DNA of 64,000 nucleotides from JAFDWI01 sp963764215 (GTDB lineage Bacteria; Actinomycetota; Acidimicrobiia; Acidimicrobiales; Iamiaceae): contig CAVXRS010000006.1 in NCBI GenBank assembly GCA_963764215.1, positions 124,001 to 188,000 on the forward strand. The letters are read 5' to 3'. The stretch's first letter is position 1, and every line of letters begins with the position of its first letter. The notes under the pieces are model-generated. The model had not been told where the DNA came from. It worked only from the letters and a program-made list of their open reading frames with translations, and ran no database searches. Below, piece by piece: positions 1-7,447 of this stretch. The translations under genes and the position numbers were made by a program.

Positions 1-4
1 CTCG

Positions 5-949
5 TCACGCGGACATCCTCTCGATCGGATCCGGCCGGTTCGGCGGGCGACGGTCGGCTCCGGGTTCCGCGTCGTCGATGGTCGGGCCGACTGGCGCGGC
101 CAACCGTCCAGGTTCGATCCGACCCCCACCGCAGGCGAAGCAACGCAGCAGACGCAGCACGCCGCAGAGGTCGTCCACCGCGGTCCGGACGACGTCGACC
201 CGGGAGTCGGGATCGTCCACCCAGTCCACGGGCACTTCGTGGATACGGATGCCGTTGCGTTCGGCGAGGACCAGGAGCTCGGTGTCGAAGAACCAGGACT
301 GATCCTCGACCAACGGTACGAGCGCGGCGGCGACGTCGTGACGCAGGGCCTTGAAACCACACTGCGCATCGCTGAAGTGGCAGCGCAGCGCCCGGTGGAG
401 AATGAAGTTGTAGGTGCGTGAGATCACCTCGCGTCGCGGCCCGCGCACGACTCGGGCTCCGGCCGCGAGCCGGGTGCCGATGGCCACGCCGCTGTGACCG
501 GTCACCAGTGGGGAGACCAGCGGGTACAACGCGTCGAGATCGGTGGACAGGTCCACATCCAGGTAGGCGACGATGGCTGCCGAACTGCGCGACCACGCCG
601 CCCGCAGCGCCCGTCCCCGTCCCTTGGCATCCAGATGCATGGCAGACACCCCGGGGAGATCCTCGGCCAGGCCGCGGGCCAGCGCCCAGGTGGCGTCGGT
701 GCTGGCGTTGTCGACGATCGTGATCGTCCAGGGCAGCGGGAACCGGTCGGTGAGGTACGTGTGCAGCCGCGTGATCGAGGACGAGAGCACCCGCTGTTCG
801 TTGTGGACGGGCACCACGATCTCGACCGTCGCCCGAGCCGCGAACCCTTCGGATCGTCCACCGGCGCCGTGGGGAGCTGCGACCGCGCCATCGATCGGTC
901 CGTGGCCGGGGCTCGTCACTTCCGCTCGCTTCGTCATGGCCCACACCAT
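5..949 (-). CDS. Family 2 glycosyltransferase, dolichyl-phosphate glucose synthase-like
   Basis: This 314-residue protein has a single GT-A domain. Residues 42-55 carry the opening motif VEIVVPVHNEQRV, residues 80-88 the DNASTDATW segment, and residues 130-140 a DVDLSTDLDAL segment that replaces the usual DxD metal/nucleotide-binding site. DAQCGFKAL near 194-202 and WFFDTELL near 219-226 are typical of the Alg5/DPG-synthase and DPM-synthase branch, which transfers a sugar from a nucleotide donor to a polyprenyl phosphate. No membrane segment is seen, so it is probably cytoplasmic or peripheral. The first 40 residues look unstructured, and a downstream start is possible. It lies 105 bp downstream of pheA on the same strand. 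The acceptor is inferred from the family only. Confidence 0.8.
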   Translation of the reverse strand: MVWAMTKRAEVTSPGHGPIDGAVAAPHGAGGRSEGFAARATVEIVVPVHNEQRVLSSSITRLHTYLTDRFPLPWTITIVDNASTDATWALARGLAEDLPGVSAMHLDAKGRGRALRAAWSRSSAAIVAYLDVDLSTDLDALYPLVSPLVTGHSGVAIGTRLAAGARVVRGPRREVISRTYNFILHRALRCHFSDAQCGFKALRHDVAAALVPLVEDQSWFFDTELLVLAERNGIRIHEVPVDWVDDPDSRVDVVRTAVDDLCGVLRLLRCFACGGGRIEPGRLAAPVGPTIDDAEPGADRRPPNRPDPIERMSA

Positions 950-1054
950 CCCAAGCGGATCTCAGCCTCCCCTCCCGAGAAGCTCAGAATTCCCTTGGGA
1001 TCGATGCGCCACAACCCGGATTCCGGGATGCTCCGGAACGGGCCGGTCAGCGCA

Positions 1055-2008
1055 TCATTCGATCGCGCCCCGCAGTTCGTCGATCCAGCGCTGTGCCTCG
1101 CGTGCGGAGTCGCTGACGGCGCGGCGCACCTGGGCGCCGTCGGGCCCCGCCGCGGGATACGACCCCAGGAACTTGCACCGCGCCTGTTCGGTGTGCAGGG
1201 CCCGCAGCGCATCGGCGACGACCTCGTCCGCGATGTGGCCCTCCAGGTCGATCACGAAGCAGTAGTTCCCCAGTCCCGAACGGGTCGGCCGGGACTCCAG
1301 CCGGGTCAGGTTGATGGCACGGGAGGCGAACTCGGCGAGGATCGCCAGCAGGGAGCCGGGCCGGTCCGCATGCTGGAACACCACGAGCGACGACTTGTCG
1401 TGCCCGGTGGGCGCCGGAATCCGCTTCGGGGCGACCAGCACGAAGCGGGTGGCGTTGTCGCGGTGGTCCTCCACGCCCGCCACCAACGTGTCCAACCCGT
1501 AGCGCTCCCCTGCCAGGGAGTTGGCCAGCGCCACGACACTCGGGTCCTGCAGTTCGGCCACCTGCTGTGCCGCGCCGGCCGTGGAGTCGGCGCCACGCTC
1601 GACCGCGCCGGGAAGCGTGTCGTGCAGGAACGTGCGGCACTGGCCGAACGCGACCGGCATCGAGACCACCGTTTCGATGCCGTCCAGCCTGGTTCCGGGT
1701 ATGCCGAGCAGATCCAGGCTGACCGGCACCACGACCTCACGTTGGATGAACAGGTCGACATCGTGGGTCAAGGTGTCGATGGTGACGTTCACCATGCCCT
1801 CGAGTGCGTTCTCGATCGCCACCACCCCGGCGTCGACCTCGCCGGCCGCGGTGGCGTGCAACACCTCGGGCATGGAGGGATACCCGGTCAGCTCGGCTGC
1901 AGCCAGATCCGGCTGGGTACGCAACGCCTGTTCGCAAAAGGTCGCTTCGGGACCCAGGTAGCCCACCCGCGTCAACCGGGGCACAGCTGAATCTGACGCA
2001 TCGGTCAC
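1055..2008 (-). CDS. pheA: Prephenate dehydratase with ACT domain
   Basis: The enzyme converts prephenate to phenylpyruvate in phenylalanine biosynthesis. The catalytic half shows VGYLGPEATFCEQ near the N-terminus, the IENALEG segment, STAGAAQQV, and the DNATRF motif that holds the catalytic Thr-Arg-Phe. It is followed by an ACT domain (about residues 205-280) with the ESRP motif used for phenylalanine binding and feedback inhibition. The reading frame opens at a TTG at 2017, but GTG 2008 is preferred. A TATCCT hexamer at 2022-2017 lies 8 nt upstream, which fits a leaderless transcript, and no Shine-Dalgarno sequence is visible. The length, about 317 aa, is normal for monofunctional bacterial PheA. 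It is divergent from larB. Confidence 0.93.
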   Translation of the reverse strand: MTDASDSAVPRLTRVGYLGPEATFCEQALRTQPDLAAAELTGYPSMPEVLHATAAGEVDAGVVAIENALEGMVNVTIDTLTHDVDLFIQREVVVPVSLDLLGIPGTRLDGIETVVSMPVAFGQCRTFLHDTLPGAVERGADSTAGAAQQVAELQDPSVVALANSLAGERYGLDTLVAGVEDHRDNATRFVLVAPKRIPAPTGHDKSSLVVFQHADRPGSLLAILAEFASRAINLTRLESRPTRSGLGNYCFVIDLEGHIADEVVADALRALHTEQARCKFLGSYPAAGPDGAQVRRAVSDSAREAQRWIDELRGAIE

Positions 2009-2027
2009 GACCGGCAAGGATAGACAC

Positions 2028-2825
2028 GTGGACGCGCACCAACTTCACAGCCTGTTCACAGAGGTGCAACGCGGCGAGCTCGCCCCCGACGCGGCCGTGG
2101 CTCGCCTGCGGCGCGCCCCGTTCGCCGATCTGGGGTTCGCCCGGGTCGATCATCATCGTGCAATCCGTCAGGGACGGCCCGAAGCGGTGTACGCCCCGGG
2201 CAAGTCCGCCGACCAGGTCGTGAGGATCGTCGCGGAACTGCTCGGTGGTGACGACGGCGCCGGACCGGTGATCGTCTCCCGAGCCGACACCGCGCAGATC
2301 GCCGCGGTCACCGCGGCCCATCCCGGGTTCACGGTGCACGGTTCGGCCGAATCCGCCGCGGGGGCGACGTTGGTGTGCCGGCCCCTGGCCCCACCGGTCG
2401 AAGGCCACACCGTCGTGGTCGTCACCGCGGGCACCGCCGATCTGCCCGTGGCCGAGGAGTGCGCGGTCGTCCTGGAAGCACACGGAGTGCTCACCCGGCG
2501 CATCGACGACGCCGGGGTGGCCGGCATCCACCGGATCCTCGGTGACGTCGCAACCCTGCAGGAGGCCACGGCCGTGGTGGTCGTGGCCGGCATGGAAGGG
2601 GCGCTGGCCAGTGTGGTCGGCGGGCTCACCGGTTCACCGGTGGTCGCGGTGCCCACCAGCGTCGGTTACGGCTCGGGTCTGGATGGGGTCACCGCGCTGT
2701 TGGCGATGACCGCGAGTTGCGCCTCGGGGGTCACCGTGGTCGGCATCGACAACGGCTTCGGTGCGGCGTACGCGGTCCTGCGCCTGATGTTCAGCGTCTC
2801 GGTGGCCCAGGAGTCCGCACCGTGA
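2028..2825 (+). CDS. larB: Nickel-pincer cofactor biosynthesis protein LarB
   Basis: LarB carboxylates nicotinic acid adenine dinucleotide at C5 of the pyridinium ring and hydrolyses its phosphoanhydride, the first step towards the nickel-pincer nucleotide cofactor of lactate racemase-type enzymes. The C-terminal half (about 115-250) is an AIR-carboxylase/PurE-like domain with AEECAVVLE, DDAGVAGIHR, VAGMEGALASVVGGL and PTSVGYG segments. The 265-residue length matches LarB. The gene starts with GTG only 10 bp from the pheA start region, so the two genes share a very small divergent promoter region. Its stop overlaps the GTG start of larC in a GTGA junction, indicating translational coupling. 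No larE or larA is present in the window. Confidence 0.9.
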   Translation: MDAHQLHSLFTEVQRGELAPDAAVARLRRAPFADLGFARVDHHRAIRQGRPEAVYAPGKSADQVVRIVAELLGGDDGAGPVIVSRADTAQIAAVTAAHPGFTVHGSAESAAGATLVCRPLAPPVEGHTVVVVTAGTADLPVAEECAVVLEAHGVLTRRIDDAGVAGIHRILGDVATLQEATAVVVVAGMEGALASVVGGLTGSPVVAVPTSVGYGSGLDGVTALLAMTASCASGVTVVGIDNGFGAAYAVLRLMFSVSVAQESAP

Positions 2826-4093
2826 GAGGCGCATGGTTCCATCCCTTCTCCGGGATTGCCGGCGACATGGCGCTCGGTTCACTGATCGATGCCGGCGCGG
2901 ACGCCGACGAGATCCGCACGATGCTCTCGGCGCTGGATGTTCCCGGCTGGGAACTGCGCGTGGAAGAGGTGTTGCGGGGCGGCATCGGTGGGACCAAGGC
3001 GCACGTGCAGGTCGCGCAGACCACGGTGGTGCGTACCGCCGCGTCGATCGACGGGTTGATCGCCCAGGCACCGCTGCCGAAGCGGGTCCGCGACCGCGCC
3101 CGGTTGATCTTCGCGGCGCTCGCCCGTGCGGAAGGCCACCTGCATCGCACCGACGTGGCCCAGGTGCATTTCCATGAGGTGGGCAGCACCGACGCGATCG
3201 TCGACGTCGTGGGCACGTGTGCCGCGCTCGAGGTCCTGGACGTCGACGTGGTCACCTCCGCCACGGTCACGACCGGCACCGGCATGGTTCGCGCCGCGCA
3301 CGGCATCATCCCCAACCCGTCACCGGCGGTGGTCGAGCTGTTGACCGATGCTCCGACCCGGGGCGTGGACGAGACCGTCGAGTTGACCACACCGACCGGC
3401 GCGGCGATCCTGGCCGGGTTGGTCAGCGCCTGGGGGCCGCTGCCCGCCATGCACATCGCCGCGCACGGATTCGGGGCAGGCACCCGTGACCTCGACGGCC
3501 GTCCGAATCTGACCCAGGTCGTGGTGGGCAACCTCGATGCGGGTGCGTTGGACGCGGGCCAGCCGGTGGTGTTGTTGGAGACCAACGTCGACGACGTCAC
3601 CGGCGAGGTGTTGGCACACGCCGTTGCCGCCCTCATGGACGTGGGCGCACACGACGCGTGGCTCAGCCCGGTCGTCATGAAGAAAGGTCGACCCGGGCAC
3701 GTGGTCCACGCGTTGGCCGACGTCGCCGTGGCCGACGCGGTGCGCCGGGTCATGGTCGCCGAGACCGGGTCGCTCGGCGTGCGTGGTCACCGCCTGGAGC
3801 GTTGGCCCGAGCCGCGACACACCGAGGTCCTGGACACCGACGACGGCGAGGTGCGCCTCAAGGTCGGCCCGGTGCGCGCCAAGGTCGAATACGAGGACGC
3901 GGCCCGGGTGGCGGTCGAACGCCGCCTGCCGCTCCGGTCGGTGCAACGCGCACTCGAGGATGCCTGGCGCCAGGACAGAGATGCCGGGCCCGGCGCCGGC
4001 GACGACGCCGGTGACGAGCTGGGATCAGGCCACGAGCACCACCATGGCCGGCCCGACTGGACCGAGGAAGGCCCCGCCGACCCGGTCGCCTGA
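2822..4093 (+). CDS. larC: Nickel-pincer cofactor nickel insertase LarC (single-frame form)
   Basis: LarC uses CTP to insert nickel into the dithiolated pyridinium nucleotide made by LarB and LarE. The GTG start at 2822 was chosen because it gives the conserved N-terminus AWFHPFSGIAGDM and overlaps the larB stop by four bases. Later landmarks are VHFHEVGSTDAIVDVVG, the TPTGAAIL segment, LLETNVDDVTGE (about residue 255) and SPVVMKKGRPG. The protein is about 423 residues in one continuous frame. The first-described LarC of Lactiplantibacillus is made by programmed frameshifting of two ORFs, so this is the fused form. A His-rich and acidic tail (GHEHHHGRPDW) near the C-terminus could bind metal. 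The gene ends 6 bp from the convergent desaturase stop. Confidence 0.92.
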   Translation: MRGAWFHPFSGIAGDMALGSLIDAGADADEIRTMLSALDVPGWELRVEEVLRGGIGGTKAHVQVAQTTVVRTAASIDGLIAQAPLPKRVRDRARLIFAALARAEGHLHRTDVAQVHFHEVGSTDAIVDVVGTCAALEVLDVDVVTSATVTTGTGMVRAAHGIIPNPSPAVVELLTDAPTRGVDETVELTTPTGAAILAGLVSAWGPLPAMHIAAHGFGAGTRDLDGRPNLTQVVVGNLDAGALDAGQPVVLLETNVDDVTGEVLAHAVAALMDVGAHDAWLSPVVMKKGRPGHVVHALADVAVADAVRRVMVAETGSLGVRGHRLERWPEPRHTEVLDTDDGEVRLKVGPVRAKVEYEDAARVAVERRLPLRSVQRALEDAWRQDRDAGPGAGDDAGDELGSGHEHHHGRPDWTEEGPADPVA

Positions 4094-4099
4094 TCGAGC

Positions 4100-5146
4100 T
4101 CAAGCAGGCTGGCGGACGGCTTCGGGCAGATTGAACGCGTCGGGTCCTTCGGCCTCGGGCGTTTCGGCAGTCGATTCTCCGTCGCCCGAATCGCTCCGTT
4201 CCGCACCCGACGCGAGCTCCCGCCACAACGCCCAGTACGACCGATACTCCAGCCCGTCGGGAATCCAACCGGCGGCCACCAGCTCTCGGTGGTAGCGGGG
4301 CAGATTCGACCAGGGAATGCCGATGTCGGCGTGGTGCGAGAGGTGCCAACCGATGTGGTATGGCACCATGAAGAACCGCGCGGGCCACCTTTGGCGGACA
4401 CTGTGGGTGGTGCGACGGCGGTCGTCGGAGCGCTCCATGCCCCCGTGCTCCGCGATGGCCCGCAGCCGATTGATGACCCGCCACTGGGTCATGTAGGGCA
4501 CGAACCACATCAGCCAGTACGCCCACCAGTAGCCCGCGAGGGCGAAGCCGATCATCAACACGACCTGCGCGCCGAGGATGCCGATGCCGGAGGGCCGGAA
4601 CTGCGGGTACTTCAGGCCGCGGAACAGCCCTTTGAGGTTCTTCCATCCCGAGATGCCGACCGCGTCACGGGTCAACTTGCGCCGCAGCGAAGCCCGCGAG
4701 ACCGGGTAGCCGACATACAGGTTCATGTCCGGCTCGTTCGGACCGAACTCGTCTTTGTGGTGGGCCATGTGGCCGCGGCGGTACAGGTCGGTGGGCACGA
4801 ACCCGGGCGCCCCCACGATCCATCGACCCACGAAATCGTTCACCTTGCGGTTCGAGAACAGCGTCCGGTGCGCCGCTTCGTGCGCCAGGCTCGAGAACAG
4901 CGCGAATGCCCGGCCCATGAAGCAGAACGCGAGCAGCCACGCCCACCACTGGCCGATCCAGGCGGCGATGACGATCGGGGCGAAGGACTGCACCCAGCAG
5001 CCCACCACCGCGACGGCATGGCGGGCGTTCGGGATGCGACGCAGCTCGTCGCGCACGTCCCGCACGGCCTTCGCCGTCGGTCCGATGCGCTCGGTGGGCA
5101 GCACCGCGGGCAGCAGTTCGTCCGGAGGGAGCATCGTGGTCGCCAC
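4100..5146 (-). CDS. Membrane fatty acid desaturase
   Basis: A 348-residue integral membrane diiron desaturase. All three histidine boxes are present: HEAAH near residue 89, HMAHH near residue 126 and HLSHH near residue 270. They are separated by hydrophobic segments, as expected for the family that introduces double bonds into acyl chains, hydroxylates lipids or modifies carotenoids. The substrate cannot be read from the sequence. It faces a PaaX-like regulator across 35 bp that contain a long palindrome, so repression by that regulator is likely. Starts are GTG 5146 or ATG 5134. A TTGCAA/TAACAT promoter with an 18-bp spacer lies inside the palindrome and would give an almost leaderless mRNA. 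Confidence 0.88.
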   Translation of the reverse strand: MATTMLPPDELLPAVLPTERIGPTAKAVRDVRDELRRIPNARHAVAVVGCWVQSFAPIVIAAWIGQWWAWLLAFCFMGRAFALFSSLAHEAAHRTLFSNRKVNDFVGRWIVGAPGFVPTDLYRRGHMAHHKDEFGPNEPDMNLYVGYPVSRASLRRKLTRDAVGISGWKNLKGLFRGLKYPQFRPSGIGILGAQVVLMIGFALAGYWWAYWLMWFVPYMTQWRVINRLRAIAEHGGMERSDDRRRTTHSVRQRWPARFFMVPYHIGWHLSHHADIGIPWSNLPRYHRELVAAGWIPDGLEYRSYWALWRELASGAERSDSGDGESTAETPEAEGPDAFNLPEAVRQPA

Positions 5147-5153
5147 GGGTGAA

Positions 5154-5191
5154 TGTTACACAAATGGTATGCTCATTTGCAATGTGTAACA
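5154..5191. promoter_or_regulatory. Divergent promoter with palindromic operator
   Basis: The outer arms TGTTACACA (5154-5162) and TGTGTAACA (5183-5191) are exact inverted repeats. An inner CAAATG/CATTTG pair lies at 5161-5166 and 5174-5179. A TATGCT -10 element (5168-5173) ends 8 nt before the ATG of the PaaX-like gene. On the other strand TTGCAA and TAACAT form a promoter for the desaturase. The regulator's own start codon lies between the arms. Binding would block both transcripts, which fits an autoregulated repressor. Operator identity is inferred. Confidence 0.7.
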
Positions 5192-6027
5192 GCACCGGTG
5201 CATCCGGATCCGTGCGCAGTGCCTCGGATCCGGTCGCCGTCATCGTCGCCGATGCCAAACCGCTCACCGCCCGCTCGGTCGTGGCCTCGACCCTGTTGGG
5301 TGTCGACCCACCGCGACTGCCCGCTCGTCTGCTGGTGCGTTCCGGCGAACTGTTCGGCATCTCCCAGGGCACGACCCGCACCGCCATCTCGCGCATGTGC
5401 GCCGGCGGTGAGCTCTCCGCCGCGGACGGGTTCTACGAACTCGCCGGGCCCGCGTTCACCGCCCGGGCGGGCCGTCAGGCGATCAGCAGGTCCGGGCAGC
5501 GGCGAGCCTGGGACGGCACCTGGACGATGGCCGTCGTCGTCCACGGGATGCGGGACGCGGCGATGCGGGCCGAATTGCGACAGGCCGCCATCGCCCTGCG
5601 GCTCGGCGAACGGCGTGAAGGGGTCTGGTTGCGCCCCGACAACCTCCCTGCCGCGCACGATGCCGCCGTGTCCGGCGCACGCGTCGTCGCGGACGCCCAG
5701 TGCGAATGGTTTGCGGTGCAGCCAGTCGACGACCCGGCAGCGCTGGCCGCAGGGATCTTCGATCTCCAGGGGTGGCCGCGACGCGCCATCGAGCTGCGCG
5801 CGGCGCTCGCGGCACTGACGGCGCGCCTGGAAGCCGGCGACATCGACGTGCTGGGCGACGCGTTCGTGGTGTCGGCCGCGGCGCTGCGCCACCTGCAGGC
5901 CGACCCGCTACTCCCGGACGTCCTCACCGGCTCCGCCTGGCCCGGGGCCTCACTCCGCGACATCTACGAGCGATTCGACGCCGCGTTCAAGGCCGCCTGG
6001 TCGGCCTGGTTCGCCACCCAGCACTGA
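5182..6027 (+). CDS. PaaX-family transcriptional regulator
   Basis: About 281 residues from ATG 5182. The N-terminal winged-helix segment contains SVVASTLLGVDPP, LLVRSGELFGISQGTTRTAISRM (positions about 25-75) and GGELSAADGFYEL, a PaaX/FadR-like DNA-binding domain. WDGTWTMAVV follows, and the C-terminal PaaX domain ends near DIYERFDAAFKAAW. PaaX proteins are repressors released by acyl-CoA thioesters such as phenylacetyl-CoA. Here the only obvious target is the adjacent desaturase, so an acyl-CoA ligand is a reasonable guess. The upstream in-frame ATG/GTG codons at 5149-5167 lie inside the operator, and the -10 position makes the 5182 start more likely. There is no Shine-Dalgarno sequence. 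Confidence 0.82.
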   Translation: MCNSTGASGSVRSASDPVAVIVADAKPLTARSVVASTLLGVDPPRLPARLLVRSGELFGISQGTTRTAISRMCAGGELSAADGFYELAGPAFTARAGRQAISRSGQRRAWDGTWTMAVVVHGMRDAAMRAELRQAAIALRLGERREGVWLRPDNLPAAHDAAVSGARVVADAQCEWFAVQPVDDPAALAAGIFDLQGWPRRAIELRAALAALTARLEAGDIDVLGDAFVVSAAALRHLQADPLLPDVLTGSAWPGASLRDIYERFDAAFKAAWSAWFATQH

Positions 6028-6086
6028 GCCGGGCGGTGTTCACCCGCGGCTTCGCCCGCGCGTCGGAGTGGTAGCCTGCCCCCCGC

Positions 6087-7418
6087 ATGGGAGCAGTGGA
6101 GACGCCTCTGGCTCCGGACGAATCCGATCACGAACCGGCCGGATCGCTGTCCCCACGAACGTTCAGGATCGGCATCGCCGTCGTCGGCACCGTGGCCACG
6201 GTCGTGCGTCTCCTGCACGTCGCCTGGACCACGAGTCGGCGCCATCTCGGCGGCGACGAGTTCTACTACTACTGGCAGGCGCGCGACATCCTCGATGGCC
6301 ACTGGTTCATCCAGCCGTACTCGATCCTCTACGGCGGAACTCCGAGTCCCGGTGCCGATCACCCACCGGGGTTCGTGCTGCTGTCCGCATTCCTGGGGTC
6401 GATCGGCATCAAGTCGCCGACGTCGCAGCGCTATGCCCTCGCGCTCCTGGGCGTGGTCACGGTACTGGTCATCGCGTTCACGATCAGACGGGTCATCGGC
6501 GATCGGGCCGCGCTCATCGCCGGGCTCATCGCCGCGGTGTACCCGAACTTGTGGGTCAACGACGGACTGATCATGTCCGAAACGATGTTTCTCCTCGCGT
6601 TCACGGTCGCGCTCTACGGCGTGTTCCGGTTCCGCCAGGAACACGATTGGAAATGGTTGCTCGTACTGGCAGTCGCCCTCACGGTCGCGACCTCGGCGAG
6701 ACCCGAGTCGATCCTGCTCTTCGTGCTGATCGTGCTGCCCGCCGTCATCGGCGCAACCCCCGGTCAGTGGCGGCGGCGTCTCGCCATGCTCGGCGTCAGC
6801 GCGTTGATCCCGATCGTGGCCTTCACTCCGTGGGTGGTGTTCAACAGTGTCCGCTTCCACCATCCGGTGATCATGTCGACCGGCGCCGGGCAGACGCTGC
6901 TGCAGGGGAACTGCGACGAGACGTACAACGGCGCATCACTGGGGGTCAACCGTTACGGGTGTCTCGGACTGGTGCCGGTCGCCAAGGGGACGAACGTGAA
7001 CCTGGCCGAACTCGACAGCCGCTACCGACACGCCGCCATCGACTACATGTTGCAGCACAAGCGGCGACTCCCCGCGGTCGTCCTGGCTCGCGAAGGCCGC
7101 ACCTGGGGGATCTGGCGCACCCGCCAACAACGCCAGGTCGACCACTACTTCGAGAACCGGGGGTCGCTGAACGTCATCCTCTGGCAGCAGCGCTCCTGGT
7201 GGCTGCTCGCCCTGCTGGCGCTTCCGGGTCTGGTGATCTGGCGGCGTCAGCGCTTCGGTCTGTATCCGCTCGTCGCGCAGATCGCGCTCACCGTTGTCGT
7301 CACGTCGTCGACGTTCGGCAGCACGCGCTACCGGGCCGGCGCAGAGGTCTGCGTGGTGATGCTCGCAACGGCGACCATCGAATTCGCCTGGCGGTGGTTG
7401 CGCAGGCGCGCCTCGTGA
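6087..7418 (+). CDS. ArnT/PMT-like membrane glycosyltransferase (GT39 type)
   Basis: A 443-residue polytopic membrane protein with at least nine hydrophobic segments. The first periplasmic loop contains GGDEFYYYWQARDI (about residues 52-65), the acidic DE motif expected of GT-C enzymes such as protein O-mannosyltransferase and ArnT, followed by a DHPPGFVLL segment that resembles the family's (D/H)HPP signature. Such enzymes take a sugar from a polyprenyl-phosphate donor and transfer it outside the membrane. A functional link with the polyprenyl-phosphate glycosyltransferase at the start of the window is plausible but not proven. The gene has no clear Shine-Dalgarno. TAGCCT at 6072-6077 sits 9 nt before the ATG and may be the -10 of a near-leaderless promoter. 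It converges on the neocarzinostatin-like gene. Confidence 0.75.
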   Translation: MGAVETPLAPDESDHEPAGSLSPRTFRIGIAVVGTVATVVRLLHVAWTTSRRHLGGDEFYYYWQARDILDGHWFIQPYSILYGGTPSPGADHPPGFVLLSAFLGSIGIKSPTSQRYALALLGVVTVLVIAFTIRRVIGDRAALIAGLIAAVYPNLWVNDGLIMSETMFLLAFTVALYGVFRFRQEHDWKWLLVLAVALTVATSARPESILLFVLIVLPAVIGATPGQWRRRLAMLGVSALIPIVAFTPWVVFNSVRFHHPVIMSTGAGQTLLQGNCDETYNGASLGVNRYGCLGLVPVAKGTNVNLAELDSRYRHAAIDYMLQHKRRLPAVVLAREGRTWGIWRTRQQRQVDHYFENRGSLNVILWQQRSWWLLALLALPGLVIWRRQRFGLYPLVAQIALTVVVTSSTFGSTRYRAGAEVCVVMLATATIEFAWRWLRRRAS

Positions 7419-7447
7419 ACGGCGCCCGACCGCCCGGCTGAACGAGC

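Noticed and set aside
494..1990. Long plus-strand open frame of 498 codons
   Set aside because: It lies antisense to pheA and the GT2 gene, has no recognisable family motifs and is Gly/Arg/Asp-rich, as expected for a high-G+C shadow frame.
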